Origin: Candidatus Veblenbacteria bacterium
GTDB lineage: Bacteria > Patescibacteriota > Patescibacteriia > Veblenbacterales > UBA10138
Direction: 5' to 3'
DNA: 44,774 nucleotides
NCBI GenBank assembly: GCA_030700105.1
Contig: JAUYKG010000004.1
Coordinates: forward strand, 1-44,774
The stretch's first letter is position 1, and each line of letters begins with the position of its first letter. The position numbers were made by a program, and so were the translations under genes. This document shows positions 9,095 through 18,573 of the stretch, piece after piece. Below the pieces are notes generated by a model. That model saw only the letters and a program-made list of their open reading frames with translations. It did no database searches and was not told the origin of the DNA.

Positions 9095-10180
9095 CTAGTT
9101 CAACTCTAAAAATATATCGTCGCAATCATAGGCGTTCACCCCTGCCTCATTAGGTCCAAAAGAGAACACCGCCGGAGATTCAGTGTGAGCCGTTTGACTG
9201 ACGCAGTTTTCGTACGCCCGGTAATCAGGATCAAAGTAGTACGGATTACCCCAGGGGTCGAGAACCCTATCAATGTACGGCCCCTTCCAACTATCTAGGT
9301 CCTCTTGCGCCCACTCGCAACCATCACCCTGGTCGCCAATAACCGGCGAGGGGATAAGGCCGGCTTGGGTGGTGCTCAAATTTACCTCGGGATTGGCCAC
9401 CTCTTCCGACGGGCAACCGTTCGGCCACTTATAGGTATCGGATTCCAATAGCGCTATGGCGTTACGCAGTGAACGCAAATCCGCTTGCGCTCGCGTGGTG
9501 TACGAACGTTGGCGAGCAACGTTCATGGCTACCACGCCCATGGTGGCTAAGACGCCAATGATGCCTATGACCACTAAAACCTCGATGAGCGTGAATCCTA
9601 CTCCGGTGCGTGGCCGTTTATTATTCGGCATAGTTGCCTGTAGTGTACCGTGAGTCAAAGTTTCCGACAATCCACTACCCACACGGTACAGGTACAATTC
9701 CTGTTCATGCGCCTCGGCCCGCCAACCCGGCACATGAAAACCATTGGAAATAACCACCGCTCCGGCTTTAAGTTCGACAGCCAACTTGGCTGCCAGCCTG
9801 GGCATCATGGAACCAATACCGAACACCACTACCAGATCGACTTCCGCCAGGTTGGCGGACCAAAAATCCTTAAGCCGGACCGTGGACCAGCCAAGGCCCT
9901 GGCGCCACAAACGCCAGCGCGACCACCATACCAGTAAGGGGTTCACCTCGTACCCGGTAACCTCAAAACCTGCTTGCGCCAGGGCCGCCACTATCCTTCC
10001 GTCGCCCGAACCCAAGTCAACCGCCCGTGCCCCCGGAGCCAGGGCGGCTAACTTCAGTAGCGTGGCCAGCTTACGACGGGAGGTGGGCAAGAACGGCGCA
10101 CCGCCGAACACCGCCACAGGCAACACCAGGGCGAGAAATACCAAAATCCCCAACGTCGCCCAATGAACGGCGCTGAACAT
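9095..10180 (-). CDS. SAM-dependent methyltransferase-like domain in frame with a type IV pseudopilin (GspG-like)
   Basis: VDLGSGDGRIVAALAQAGFEVTGYEVNP then MPNNKRPRTGVGFTLIEVLVVIGIIGVLATMGVVAMN and DPWGNPYYFDPD; the pilin probably starts at internal ATG ~9631. Confidence 0.8.
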   Translation of the reverse strand: MFSAVHWATLGILVFLALVLPVAVFGGAPFLPTSRRKLATLLKLAALAPGARAVDLGSGDGRIVAALAQAGFEVTGYEVNPLLVWWSRWRLWRQGLGWSTVRLKDFWSANLAEVDLVVVFGIGSMMPRLAAKLAVELKAGAVVISNGFHVPGWRAEAHEQELYLYRVGSGLSETLTHGTLQATMPNNKRPRTGVGFTLIEVLVVIGIIGVLATMGVVAMNVARQRSYTTRAQADLRSLRNAIALLESDTYKWPNGCPSEEVANPEVNLSTTQAGLIPSPVIGDQGDGCEWAQEDLDSWKGPYIDRVLDPWGNPYYFDPDYRAYENCVSQTAHTESPAVFSFGPNEAGVNAYDCDDIFLELN

Positions 10181-10209
10181 ATCACGCTCGGCGGCGAGGG
10201 CTTAGGCTG

Positions 10210-10818
10210 TTATGATTTAAATTTAAAACTTGCCACCACCTGCTCAAAAATATCCTCGGCGCTGGCACTCGCAGCTGGAGTTACCAAAATAAGCCGGAAC
10301 GTTTTACCCGCTGTACTGAACTGGTACTCAACAACCGCTTGCCCATCGCCGCCTGCGTTCTGGCGCTTCCCGGCGTACCGGCTGGCCGACTCTCCTCCCA
10401 CGGTAGCCACGGACTTTGTTAACCCACCCACGGCGTCAGCGTAATCAGCCAACGGCCGTTCCGATACCTCAATTACTATCTGCCCCAGATATTCGCTCCC
10501 CAGACCAGGTAGCGGCTTGGAATCGATAATAAAGTAATCAACAACACCCTCGTTACTCCCGGTAATCTCGTTCTTGATATAGTGACGCCAGTACCAATTG
10601 TCCGGCCGCAAGATGGTGTACCCCTGCACACGGTTCTCGTACGCTACGAATTTTACGCCCACTAAGTCTTCCCCCTCGCCCGAACCTGCCGCAGGCTCGT
10701 TCGTAGCAGGTGAGGTGGATTCTGGGTATACCGGAGCCACAGGTTCGGGCGCACAACGCCCGCCAACAAGAATAAGGGCCGCGCCCAAGGTAACCGCCAA
10801 CAAATAGTGTCGGGACAT
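10210..10818 (-). CDS. Predicted lipoprotein, unknown function
   Basis: Signal peptide with lipobox-like LILVGGRC. Confidence 0.65.
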   Translation of the reverse strand: MSRHYLLAVTLGAALILVGGRCAPEPVAPVYPESTSPATNEPAAGSGEGEDLVGVKFVAYENRVQGYTILRPDNWYWRHYIKNEITGSNEGVVDYFIIDSKPLPGLGSEYLGQIVIEVSERPLADYADAVGGLTKSVATVGGESASRYAGKRQNAGGDGQAVVEYQFSTAGKTFRLILVTPAASASAEDIFEQVVASFKFKS

Positions 10819-10902
10819 ATAGATGATTTCCTTTCTAATTTCCAGCATAGCAGAAAAACAGGGCTAAGGTAAACGGTGCCCCACTCTCCATGCTCACGGC
10901 AG

Positions 10903-13113
10903 CTATGTTAGCTTTACCCGACGCAAGCGCAAGGCGTTCACCACCACAGACACGCTCGAGAAGGCCATGGCCAGAGCGCTCACTTTCGGATTCAGGAAGC
11001 CGAGAGCCGCCACAGGAATTCCAACGGTGTTATACACAAAGGCCCAAAATAAATTCTGCTTAATGTTCGTGAGCGTGGCCCGAGACAGCATAATGGCTTC
11101 GCTGGCTTTATGGAGATCACCCTTCACGAGCACGATATCTCCGGATTCCATGGCAATGTCCGTGCCGGTACCAAGTGCTATGCCCACATCGGCCTGAGCC
11201 AAGGCTGGTGAATCATTAATACCATCCCCCACCATCGCCACCACTTCACCTTGCTCCTGCAGCGCTTTGATTACAGCTACCTTGTCAGCCGGCAGCACTT
11301 CCGCCCTAACCTCCTTAATACCAACCTGCCGCGCGATTTCCTTTGCCACTGGCAAAGTGTCGCCGGTTAACATTATGGTTGTAATACCCATCTTGGTACA
11401 GGCAGCCACCGCCGCGGCTGAGGAAGGCTTTAATTTATCTTGAATGGCAAAAAACCCAAGCAGTACCTCATCCTTGGCCGCCACAACCACAGTGTACCCA
11501 CGCCCGGCGTACTCCTGAATCTTGTCGTTTTGCACCCCCGCCACACCGGCGGCCTGCAAAAAACGCGCGCTGCCAACGCGATACGTGCTACCAGATGAAT
11601 AGCCAACGATGCCGCGACCAGGCTCTGCCTTCACTTCGCTTATCAAGACGCCCCGTGCCAAGCCCTCGCGCTTACCCCACGCCACAATAGCTCCTGCCAA
11701 AGGGTGTTCGCTCTGCGCCTCCAGCGAAATAATTTGCGCCAAGTGCTCCCGCGCCCTTGGCGTAAGCTCCACCCAGGCGGTAACTTCCGGCTCGCCGCGT
11801 GTGAGCGTGCCGGTCTTATCGAACACCATGGCAGTAACCCGCTTTAACTTCTCCAGTACTTCAGCACGCTTGATAAGCACCCCCGCCCGTGCCCCGCGCC
11901 CGGTACCCACCACCAACGAAATAGGCGTCGCCAACCCCAGGGCGCAGGGGCAGGCAATAATGAGCACTGCCACCGTGGCCACAAAAGCGGGCGGCAAAGC
12001 GCCGTCCTTTGCATACCAAACCAGGAAGGTTAGTGCCGCCACTGTGAGAACACCCCACACAAAGTACTGCGACACGCGATCTACCAACTTTTGAATGGGC
12101 GCTTTGGACATTTGCGCTTCCTGCACCAAGCGGACAATATGAGCCAGCATGGTGTCGGCCCCGATTTTCTGCGCCCGCATGACAAAGACGCTACTGCTGT
12201 TGATGGTACCACCAATAACAGCGCCTCCAACCGAACGATCTACCGGCATGCTCTCACCGGTAATCATAGATTCATTCAATGTGGCAGTACCCTCCACAAC
12301 CACTCCATCGGTAGGCACCTGCTCACCCGGCTTCACTACCAACAGATCACCGATGTGAACCTCGGCGGTGGGGATATCCTGCACCTCACCTTCCAAGCCA
12401 CGGCGGTGCGCTATCTTAGGAGCCAACTGCAAGAGCTCACGGATGGCGGACGAGGCCTTGCCTTTGGCTCGCGCTTCCAAGTACCTGCCTAAGAGAATAA
12501 AAGTGGTAATAATTCCGACATCCATGAAGTACTCATCGCCGCCAAGTAAAAACAGGATTACCGCGCCGGAGTACAAAAAGGCCGCACCGACCCCCAGGGC
12601 AACCAGGGTGTCCATATCCGGTCGGCCGCGCAACAAGGCGGGCAACCCAGCTTGAAAAAACTCGCGCCCGGCGTAGAGCACACCCAGGGCTAGGAGCAAC
12701 ATAAGCATATCTGCTGAGGGCACCTCCACCATACCCAGTGCCACGATTGCTAGCGTGAGCACCCCCGCCGCGAGCACTTTGTGAAAACGGCGCGTTATTG
12801 CGCTCTCCCCTTCGACCGCTACGTGAGCGGTATGGTCTGGAACGCCACCACCAGTATCGTGCTCATGTCGGTGTCCGGGATTGTTTACCTCGCTACCGAT
12901 TGGCTCCGCATGATAGCCAGCCTTGGCCACCGCGGCCGTGATGTTCTCCAAATTCAGGACTGTATCATCGTAGCTCACCCTACCTTGCTCTAGCACCAGG
13001 TTCACGCTTACCTCCTGAACCCCACGAAGCGCCTTAAGATCGTCCTCAATATGCGCCACACAGCTGGCACAGTTCATACCATGAATACGTAATTGCACAG
13101 TCTGGATAGCCAT
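10903..13113 (-). CDS. copA: Heavy-metal (copper) translocating P1B-type ATPase
   Basis: GMNCASC HMA motif, TGESMPV, CPCALGLATP, DKTGTLT, GDGINDSPALAQADVG. Confidence 0.95.
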   Translation of the reverse strand: MAIQTVQLRIHGMNCASCVAHIEDDLKALRGVQEVSVNLVLEQGRVSYDDTVLNLENITAAVAKAGYHAEPIGSEVNNPGHRHEHDTGGGVPDHTAHVAVEGESAITRRFHKVLAAGVLTLAIVALGMVEVPSADMLMLLLALGVLYAGREFFQAGLPALLRGRPDMDTLVALGVGAAFLYSGAVILFLLGGDEYFMDVGIITTFILLGRYLEARAKGKASSAIRELLQLAPKIAHRRGLEGEVQDIPTAEVHIGDLLVVKPGEQVPTDGVVVEGTATLNESMITGESMPVDRSVGGAVIGGTINSSSVFVMRAQKIGADTMLAHIVRLVQEAQMSKAPIQKLVDRVSQYFVWGVLTVAALTFLVWYAKDGALPPAFVATVAVLIIACPCALGLATPISLVVGTGRGARAGVLIKRAEVLEKLKRVTAMVFDKTGTLTRGEPEVTAWVELTPRAREHLAQIISLEAQSEHPLAGAIVAWGKREGLARGVLISEVKAEPGRGIVGYSSGSTYRVGSARFLQAAGVAGVQNDKIQEYAGRGYTVVVAAKDEVLLGFFAIQDKLKPSSAAAVAACTKMGITTIMLTGDTLPVAKEIARQVGIKEVRAEVLPADKVAVIKALQEQGEVVAMVGDGINDSPALAQADVGIALGTGTDIAMESGDIVLVKGDLHKASEAIMLSRATLTNIKQNLFWAFVYNTVGIPVAALGFLNPKVSALAMAFSSVSVVVNALRLRRVKLT

Positions 13114-13150
13114 AGGGTATTAGTTTAGGTAGAAATCAAAGAGTTAGCAG

Positions 13151-14548
13151 CTACGGCCCAACGACCGACACGGTAACCGGCGCCGCCCGCGCTTCACCCT
13201 CAGCTGGCAACACGGTAAAGCTACCGGTATACATGCCCATAGCGCAGTGAAAGGGAAGCTGACCAGCGCCTTGGGGTGTGAACTCAACCACGTTCAGGCC
13301 TGGTTTAATGTACTTGGTAAGATTGAGGGCTGGGAACTGTAAAACGCTCTGGCAGCCGTAGGTATTAACACCCTGAATCTCCCAGCGCACCGGCACACCA
13401 GCGCGAACAGTGAACCGATTGGGCGAATAGCCACGCGCCACCACATCCATCGCCACCACCTGTACGCCGTTCTCTAGGCGTACGTTAGGATCGGCAACCT
13501 CTACACCTTGCCGGCTTAGGGTAATTTTAAAGTTCTCCCGCACGGTGGCAGCCTTGGCCGAGAGCCCGGTTAAGGTAAGGCCAAAGCCCAGGTTCATGAA
13601 CCCGAGCGCTACCACGGCCGCACCCGCCACCATGGCCACTGCCTGTTGCCATCGTCCTTTCAGAAACGACGTCACAGCACCCAAACCAACCAAAGCCGGT
13701 AAGGTGCCGAGCGAAAACACCAGCATAGTTAAAGCTCCTGCCGCGGCATCCCCACGCGTTAACACGTAGAGCTGGAGCGCTTGGGTAAACCCGCAGGGTA
13801 GGAAGAATGTACCGGCTCCCAAGAGAAAAGGTGCCCACGGTCGGGGGTTACCGGCGGCATCATGCAAACGGTGCGCAATGAACTTGGGAGGACGCAAGGT
13901 AACGCGGGCCAAGCTGGGGAATAGATTGAGCAAGCGGAAACCAAGGAAGACCATGGCCAAGCTAGCCAGTAAGGTAATTGTGCCGCTCCACACTGGTGAG
14001 AGCGCCAAGGCCGAGCCCAAGAGCCCGACCGCCCCACCCAAAATACCATACGAAAATACGCGGCCGATATTAAAGAATACATGCGGTCTGAACTTTTGCC
14101 AGCCCGTAGCCTCGGGGTGAGCTTGCGCATGAGCGGTGGACAATGCCACCAGCAACCCGCCAGTTACGGCAATGCAACTTGAGACCGCGGCCACCAGGCC
14201 CATCACGAACACCACACCCAAGGAAAGGTCTTCGCCCGTGCTTATATTCGGCACCAGGCTGAACTTACGGAACAGTACATAGGTAGCCACGATAATAAGC
14301 GCGATACCACCCAAACGCCTCAAACTAAACTTGTTCGCGCCCAGACCGACCTGTACCCGATACCCGTGCGGGGCTAAGCGTTCATTAGCAGCTATGAGAT
14401 TGGGTTCATCTTGCCCCCACACCTCAACGTACCCCGACTGGTAGGCCTTCACGCGCGCCACCGATGGATCGTGCTTAAACGCCCGCTCCACCAGTACCTC
14501 GCAGGCCGCGCAATGCATGCCTTGAACTTGATATGTTCGTTTTGGCAT
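13151..14548 (-). CDS. HMA domain + sulfite-exporter-TauE/SafE-like membrane domain + C-terminal cupredoxin-like domain
   Basis: GMHCAACE; membrane domain with LGAGTFFLPCGFTQALQLYVL; C-terminal FTVRAGVPVRWEIQGVNTYGCQSVLQFPALNLTKYIKPGLNVVEFTPQGAGQLPFHCAMGMYTGSFTV. Confidence 0.85.
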   Translation of the reverse strand: MPKRTYQVQGMHCAACEVLVERAFKHDPSVARVKAYQSGYVEVWGQDEPNLIAANERLAPHGYRVQVGLGANKFSLRRLGGIALIIVATYVLFRKFSLVPNISTGEDLSLGVVFVMGLVAAVSSCIAVTGGLLVALSTAHAQAHPEATGWQKFRPHVFFNIGRVFSYGILGGAVGLLGSALALSPVWSGTITLLASLAMVFLGFRLLNLFPSLARVTLRPPKFIAHRLHDAAGNPRPWAPFLLGAGTFFLPCGFTQALQLYVLTRGDAAAGALTMLVFSLGTLPALVGLGAVTSFLKGRWQQAVAMVAGAAVVALGFMNLGFGLTLTGLSAKAATVRENFKITLSRQGVEVADPNVRLENGVQVVAMDVVARGYSPNRFTVRAGVPVRWEIQGVNTYGCQSVLQFPALNLTKYIKPGLNVVEFTPQGAGQLPFHCAMGMYTGSFTVLPAEGEARAAPVTVSVVGP

Positions 14549-14551
14549 AAG

Positions 14552-15004
14552 CTAGTGCTGGTGATTTTTAAATTCTCTGGCGCAACCCGTACCGCAAAAG
14601 TAGTACGTGCGCTTACCAACCTTGACATGGCCGGCGGCTGATACGGGTGTTAAGCGCATGCCGCACATCGGATCCTTCACCACGGTGAGTAGGGCTGTCG
14701 CGCGGGCGGCAGCGCCGCCCATGTTCTGAATTAATACCTCACGTATCGCGTCCGAAGCGCGCATGAAATTCGGGTGTGCCAAACGGTAGTACATCGCCTT
14801 CCCATTCCGCTCTGCTCGCACCACTCCGAACTTCCGCAACACCATAAGGTGTTGCGATAGGTTGGCCTGCCTAAGCCCCAACATACGCTCCATATCGGAA
14901 ACGGTTAGCCGCCCCTGGCGTAGTAGGTGAATAACCTCCAAACGCTTGGAGTTGGCTAGAGCTTTAAGTAACCCGGCATGCTTGCGGAAAACGACTTGAT
15001 ACAT
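14552..15004 (-). CDS. ArsR-family HTH regulator with C-terminal YHS/TRASH-like metal-binding domain
   Basis: LLKALANSKRLEVIHLLRQGRLTVSDMERMLGLRQANLSQHLMVLRKFGVV plus DPMCGMRL...KVGKRTYYFCGTGCAREFKNHQH; ATG at 15004. Confidence 0.85.
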   Translation of the reverse strand: MYQVVFRKHAGLLKALANSKRLEVIHLLRQGRLTVSDMERMLGLRQANLSQHLMVLRKFGVVRAERNGKAMYYRLAHPNFMRASDAIREVLIQNMGGAAARATALLTVVKDPMCGMRLTPVSAAGHVKVGKRTYYFCGTGCAREFKNHQH

Positions 15005-15044
15005 ATTCAATCATCAGAATACATTGCCGAGCCGACAATGTCAA
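15004..15044 (-). promoter_or_regulatory. Promoter TTGACA-N17-TATTCT with overlapping operator (ATATTC-N8-GAATA), upstream of arsR-YHS
   Basis: Minus strand TTGACATTGTCGGCTCGGCAATGTATTCTGATGATTGAATATG. Confidence 0.8.
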
Positions 15045-15135
15045 GACTTGGTCCAAATTAATACTCGTCTTTATCTCACGAAAGAGTTGAGTTGGGGTGG
15101 GAGGTACACGAACTAGGTCGCAACCACCCTATGTA

Positions 15136-15399
15136 TCAGCTGCCCAAGCACTGCTGATATTGATCTGGGTGATGGCTCATATGTTCGCGCCATTCCTCAT
15201 CCGTGTAACCAGCAGGTGTAGCGCATGGATTTGATGGATCCTCGGCCTGCTTCGCCTGGGTATAGTTGAGCGGCTGACCACCAAGTGTACCGAGAGTGTT
15301 CAAATTCCCCCAATTCTGCCACCCCTGGAGTACCCAGACTGTTCCAAGTACGAGCACCAAACTCAGAAGTGAGAATAATATTTTTTCAACCTTTGACAT
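15136..15399 (-). CDS. Small single-TM protein with His/Cys-containing tail, unknown function
   Basis: N-terminal TM; NPCATPAGYTDEEWREHMSHHPDQYQQCLGS. Confidence 0.55.
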   Translation of the reverse strand: MSKVEKILFSLLSLVLVLGTVWVLQGWQNWGNLNTLGTLGGQPLNYTQAKQAEDPSNPCATPAGYTDEEWREHMSHHPDQYQQCLGS

Positions 15400-15404
15400 A
15401 TGAG

Positions 15405-16220
15405 TTAAGGAGATGATGTATTAGGTTGAGCTATTACCGCGCGCTGTAACTGTAGATCGTAGTAAGTACCCATCAACCTTACGCCATCACGCAGAATGTA
15501 CGTGCCGTCATCTTCCTTGCTACCCACCTGCGGCCATACTTCTTGTAACCCTGGGTAAACCCCTAGATCTCCTACTAAGATAATCGTAGGTAGGTAACGG
15601 ATCTTGTACTGCTGAATCAATTCTTGACCCTCAGAACTTTCAGCCGTTACTACCTTATCTTCTGTGACATTCACACCCAGGTTCTTAAGTGCTCCAGCGT
15701 TCCCCGTAACATCATAACAGCCACTGCAGTTTGAGCTAGCGAGGTAGGTAGCACGAAAGATCCCGCGTACCTTATCGCTGGTTACCTCATGGTAAGGGGC
15801 TGGCACAGCGTAGTTAAACTGGCTCTCACCCCGCGTACTGGTCTGCGTTAGGAATTGCTCAAGCCCGGAACTGCGTGAGGTTTCTCCACTTACCACTACT
15901 GCGGGGAAACGCTCCAACTTTTGCTCTGCTAAGTAGCGTTTACCCTCTTCTGTGGTACCGTCAATCTGTTTGATAGTACTAAATACCACCTGTTGCTTCT
16001 GCAATGCATCAAGGAAGGGCTGTGTACTGGTACAGGTGGGGCAGGTACCATCTGCTACCACAACCACGTCCAGCCGAGCGGGACGAACCGACTCTTGCTG
16101 CGTGCTCACACGTGCCACAACCGTAGGCACGTTATTTAGCAAAGTCGCCAACCGTACCCCCGCCAGTACAATAAGTCCGTCGAGCACTGCCACGAGAACT
16201 ACATTAGATAGCCACTTCAT
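15405..16220 (-). CDS. Membrane-anchored protein with two thioredoxin-like regions
   Basis: VVVVADGTCPTCTSTQPFLDAL (CPTC) and FRATYLASSNCSGCYDVTGN (CSGC), each followed by a thioredoxin-like P-containing strand. Confidence 0.65.
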   Translation of the reverse strand: MKWLSNVVLVAVLDGLIVLAGVRLATLLNNVPTVVARVSTQQESVRPARLDVVVVADGTCPTCTSTQPFLDALQKQQVVFSTIKQIDGTTEEGKRYLAEQKLERFPAVVVSGETSRSSGLEQFLTQTSTRGESQFNYAVPAPYHEVTSDKVRGIFRATYLASSNCSGCYDVTGNAGALKNLGVNVTEDKVVTAESSEGQELIQQYKIRYLPTIILVGDLGVYPGLQEVWPQVGSKEDDGTYILRDGVRLMGTYYDLQLQRAVIAQPNTSSP

Positions 16221-16231
16221 ACACGGCGTGT

Positions 16232-16543
16232 TTAACAACCACCCACCTGGGATGGCAGCTCTGTTCCGCCTGAGACTGGCGCTGGGGCGGCGACGGCAGT
16301 GGGAGCACCCGCAGCTGGTAGTGTCTGCCAAGTGCCCAAAGCCTGGTGGAGGCGTGTAAGTTCAATGGTTTCAAACACCGATATAACCAAGAGCATGGCG
16401 AGCGCAGATACGACGAGCGTCTGGCGGTTTACCTTAAATGAGATTACGCCGCTCTCGGCAGGTACCGAGATACTAACTTCTGATTCAACTGAGACCTCTG
16501 GCTGTGGCGTTTGGTCTTCGTGAGTATGGTGATGAGTAATCAT
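16232..16543 (-). CDS. Small single-TM protein ending in ELPSQVGGC
   Basis: ORF; TM segment; C-terminal motif shared with the upstream neighbour. Confidence 0.6.
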   Translation of the reverse strand: MITHHHTHEDQTPQPEVSVESEVSISVPAESGVISFKVNRQTLVVSALAMLLVISVFETIELTRLHQALGTWQTLPAAGAPTAVAAPAPVSGGTELPSQVGGC

Positions 16544-16581
16544 AGGTTTGGTAAATTTAGAGAAAAAGAATTAAGGAATTA

Positions 16582-17223
16582 CTAGCAACCACCTACCTGG
16601 GACGGGAGCGAACCTGATGCGCTGGCAGGCTGAGCGGAAACCGAGCCGCCCTTCTGCGCCGTAGGACCAGGGAAGAAGGCAGCTTTCCATCTATTCACCT
16701 CGCTGAGTATTTCAACATCGGTCATCTCGGGGTACTGCTGTAATAAATAGAGAGCTACCCCTCGCATGGCAGCTGAGTGTGCACAGCCACAAGCGGGTTT
16801 ACCATCTGGAAACACCAGCGTTGTCGCACCGCAGCAAAACTCACAGGAAGTCTGGCTAGCGATAGAAATGTAGCGCTGCTGGAGATCACCAGTTAAGGTG
16901 ATCGCTCCGGAACCACGGTCAAAGTTCTCTAAGATGGGCATGGCGGCGGCGGCATCATCGAAATTCACCCCGAGTTCTGCACCGTAGCGTTCTGGCATAC
17001 CGTGGGGAAGCATATCCGCACCAGCGGTAGTGCTCCCACTATAAGGTGATGCCACAGCGGTCGAACTACTATTTCCCGCGGCTACCGCCGCAGCTGGTAA
17101 TAAATTATGCATTGCTACCATGTGCCATTGATTCAGCAAGAGTAACCCACCGGCCACGAGCAAGAGGATTAGCTCCAGGCTCCGACCAACTGTGTGCTGT
17201 AATAAAGAATATTTCATGGACAT
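16582..17223 (-). CDS. Exported/anchored Cys-rich protein ending in SLPSQVGGC (PCYCGC-like Cys cluster)
   Basis: QTSCEFCCGATTLVFPDGKPACGCAHSAAMRGVALYLL; C-terminal LPSQVGGC. Confidence 0.6.
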   Translation of the reverse strand: MSMKYSLLQHTVGRSLELILLLVAGGLLLLNQWHMVAMHNLLPAAAVAAGNSSSTAVASPYSGSTTAGADMLPHGMPERYGAELGVNFDDAAAAMPILENFDRGSGAITLTGDLQQRYISIASQTSCEFCCGATTLVFPDGKPACGCAHSAAMRGVALYLLQQYPEMTDVEILSEVNRWKAAFFPGPTAQKGGSVSAQPASASGSLPSQVGGC

Positions 17224-17247
17224 AAGTAAGGTAATTAACGATTAGAA

Positions 17248-17775
17248 TTACTCATTGCAGCAATCGACCAGTTTGCTGACAATGTCTTCTTTACTCCAAG
17301 GTATCGCTGTTTTACCAGCGTCATGGATATTGAGCTGCTGTACACCGACCTTTTTTACACCTGATAGATCAATGAGTTTCAAGCGCAAAGCCCAGAACAG
17401 CGAGTACACTTCATAAGCTCTATCGAACATGAGTTTAGCCTCGTCGGTTTTGCCATCCGAATGTAATTTGGTGCCAACCTCCATGAGGCGCATAGTGGCG
17501 GCCAAGAGGTGCTTGGCTATGCACCAGGTTTCGCCCTCATTTTGGGGCACCATGCGCGCCAAAAGTGATTTTCTGATTTCCCTGGTTTGACTAAGCAGAT
17601 CAAGGTAAGTTGGCTTATTTGTTTTCTGTGCCGTAAAGAAGAAATGCTCCTCCAGGCTCACCAGGTTCATGATAGCCAGGCTGAGGTCTTCTTCTGTAGA
17701 TAGATCTACGGTGCCAGAAGCTTTCAGTTTGTTAACTTTTTTGATTAGTTCGCTTTGATTAATAATAGTAGTCAT
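17248..17775 (-). CDS. Hypothetical protein, probably alpha-helical, ending CCNE
   Basis: ORF; start at MTTIIN. Confidence 0.55.
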   Translation of the reverse strand: MTTIINQSELIKKVNKLKASGTVDLSTEEDLSLAIMNLVSLEEHFFFTAQKTNKPTYLDLLSQTREIRKSLLARMVPQNEGETWCIAKHLLAATMRLMEVGTKLHSDGKTDEAKLMFDRAYEVYSLFWALRLKLIDLSGVKKVGVQQLNIHDAGKTAIPWSKEDIVSKLVDCCNE

Positions 17776-17780
17776 AAGTT

Positions 17781-18569
17781 CTACATATAAAAGATAAACA
17801 GACCAAGCAGTACGGTAATTACTCCGCCCCATAGCCTGACCGCATTAAGATTATCTTGTTTCCAAGCCTGCAGTTTTTCCAGCACTGTACGCTGGCCAGC
17901 GAGCAGCAATACAACCACCAAGGGCGACACAAACAGTAAGTTGTACCACAGGAGGTAACCGATTCCGCGCAACTTAGTTTGAGCATCATGGAGCAATCCC
18001 AACACCATGAGGTACGGTCCGCCGGTGCATGGGAACTCGCACAAGCCTACGAGAATCCCGAGGAGGAATACGGCTGGAATCGACGTTTTATGCATCAGTT
18101 CGGCTATCTTGCTGTGGGCCGCACGCGGGATTTGGAGCTTCAATGGAAAGGCTGGGAAAAAGTAGTTAATCAGGTTAATGACGCCTAGACCGATGAGTAA
18201 CAGCGCGCCGAGCCTGCCCATGAAGTGCGGGGTATTGAAGAGGTGGAGAGCCTGTAGGATCCCCAAACCAATAGCAAGGTAAGCCGCGAAGATACCGAAC
18301 AAGTAGGTAGCGCCAATCTGCAGAATACGTACGCGGCTAAAGGTACCTAGGGAAAACAAGAAGGCTATGGTGAGAAGTAGGATGGAGAAGGCACACGGAT
18401 TGATGCTATCAATGAGCGCGGCCAACGAGACCAGGGGAAATAGCTTTGTTCCGCCGGCTGATAGGTTCCAAATAACGGCCGTAGCGCTGCTGGAAGACTT
18501 AAGGAACAGCAGAATGGCGAAGACGACGAGCGCGAGGGCTATGAATAGTGTGAGCTTTCGGTACTTCAT
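17781..18569 (-). CDS. CcdA/DsbD-like transmembrane thiol-redox protein
   Basis: AALIDSINPCAFSILLLTIAFLFSLG and LLGILVGLCEFPCTGGPYLMVLGLL. Confidence 0.8.
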   Translation of the reverse strand: MKYRKLTLFIALALVVFAILLFLKSSSSATAVIWNLSAGGTKLFPLVSLAALIDSINPCAFSILLLTIAFLFSLGTFSRVRILQIGATYLFGIFAAYLAIGLGILQALHLFNTPHFMGRLGALLLIGLGVINLINYFFPAFPLKLQIPRAAHSKIAELMHKTSIPAVFLLGILVGLCEFPCTGGPYLMVLGLLHDAQTKLRGIGYLLWYNLLFVSPLVVVLLLAGQRTVLEKLQAWKQDNLNAVRLWGGVITVLLGLFIFYM

Positions 18570-18573
18570 ACCG

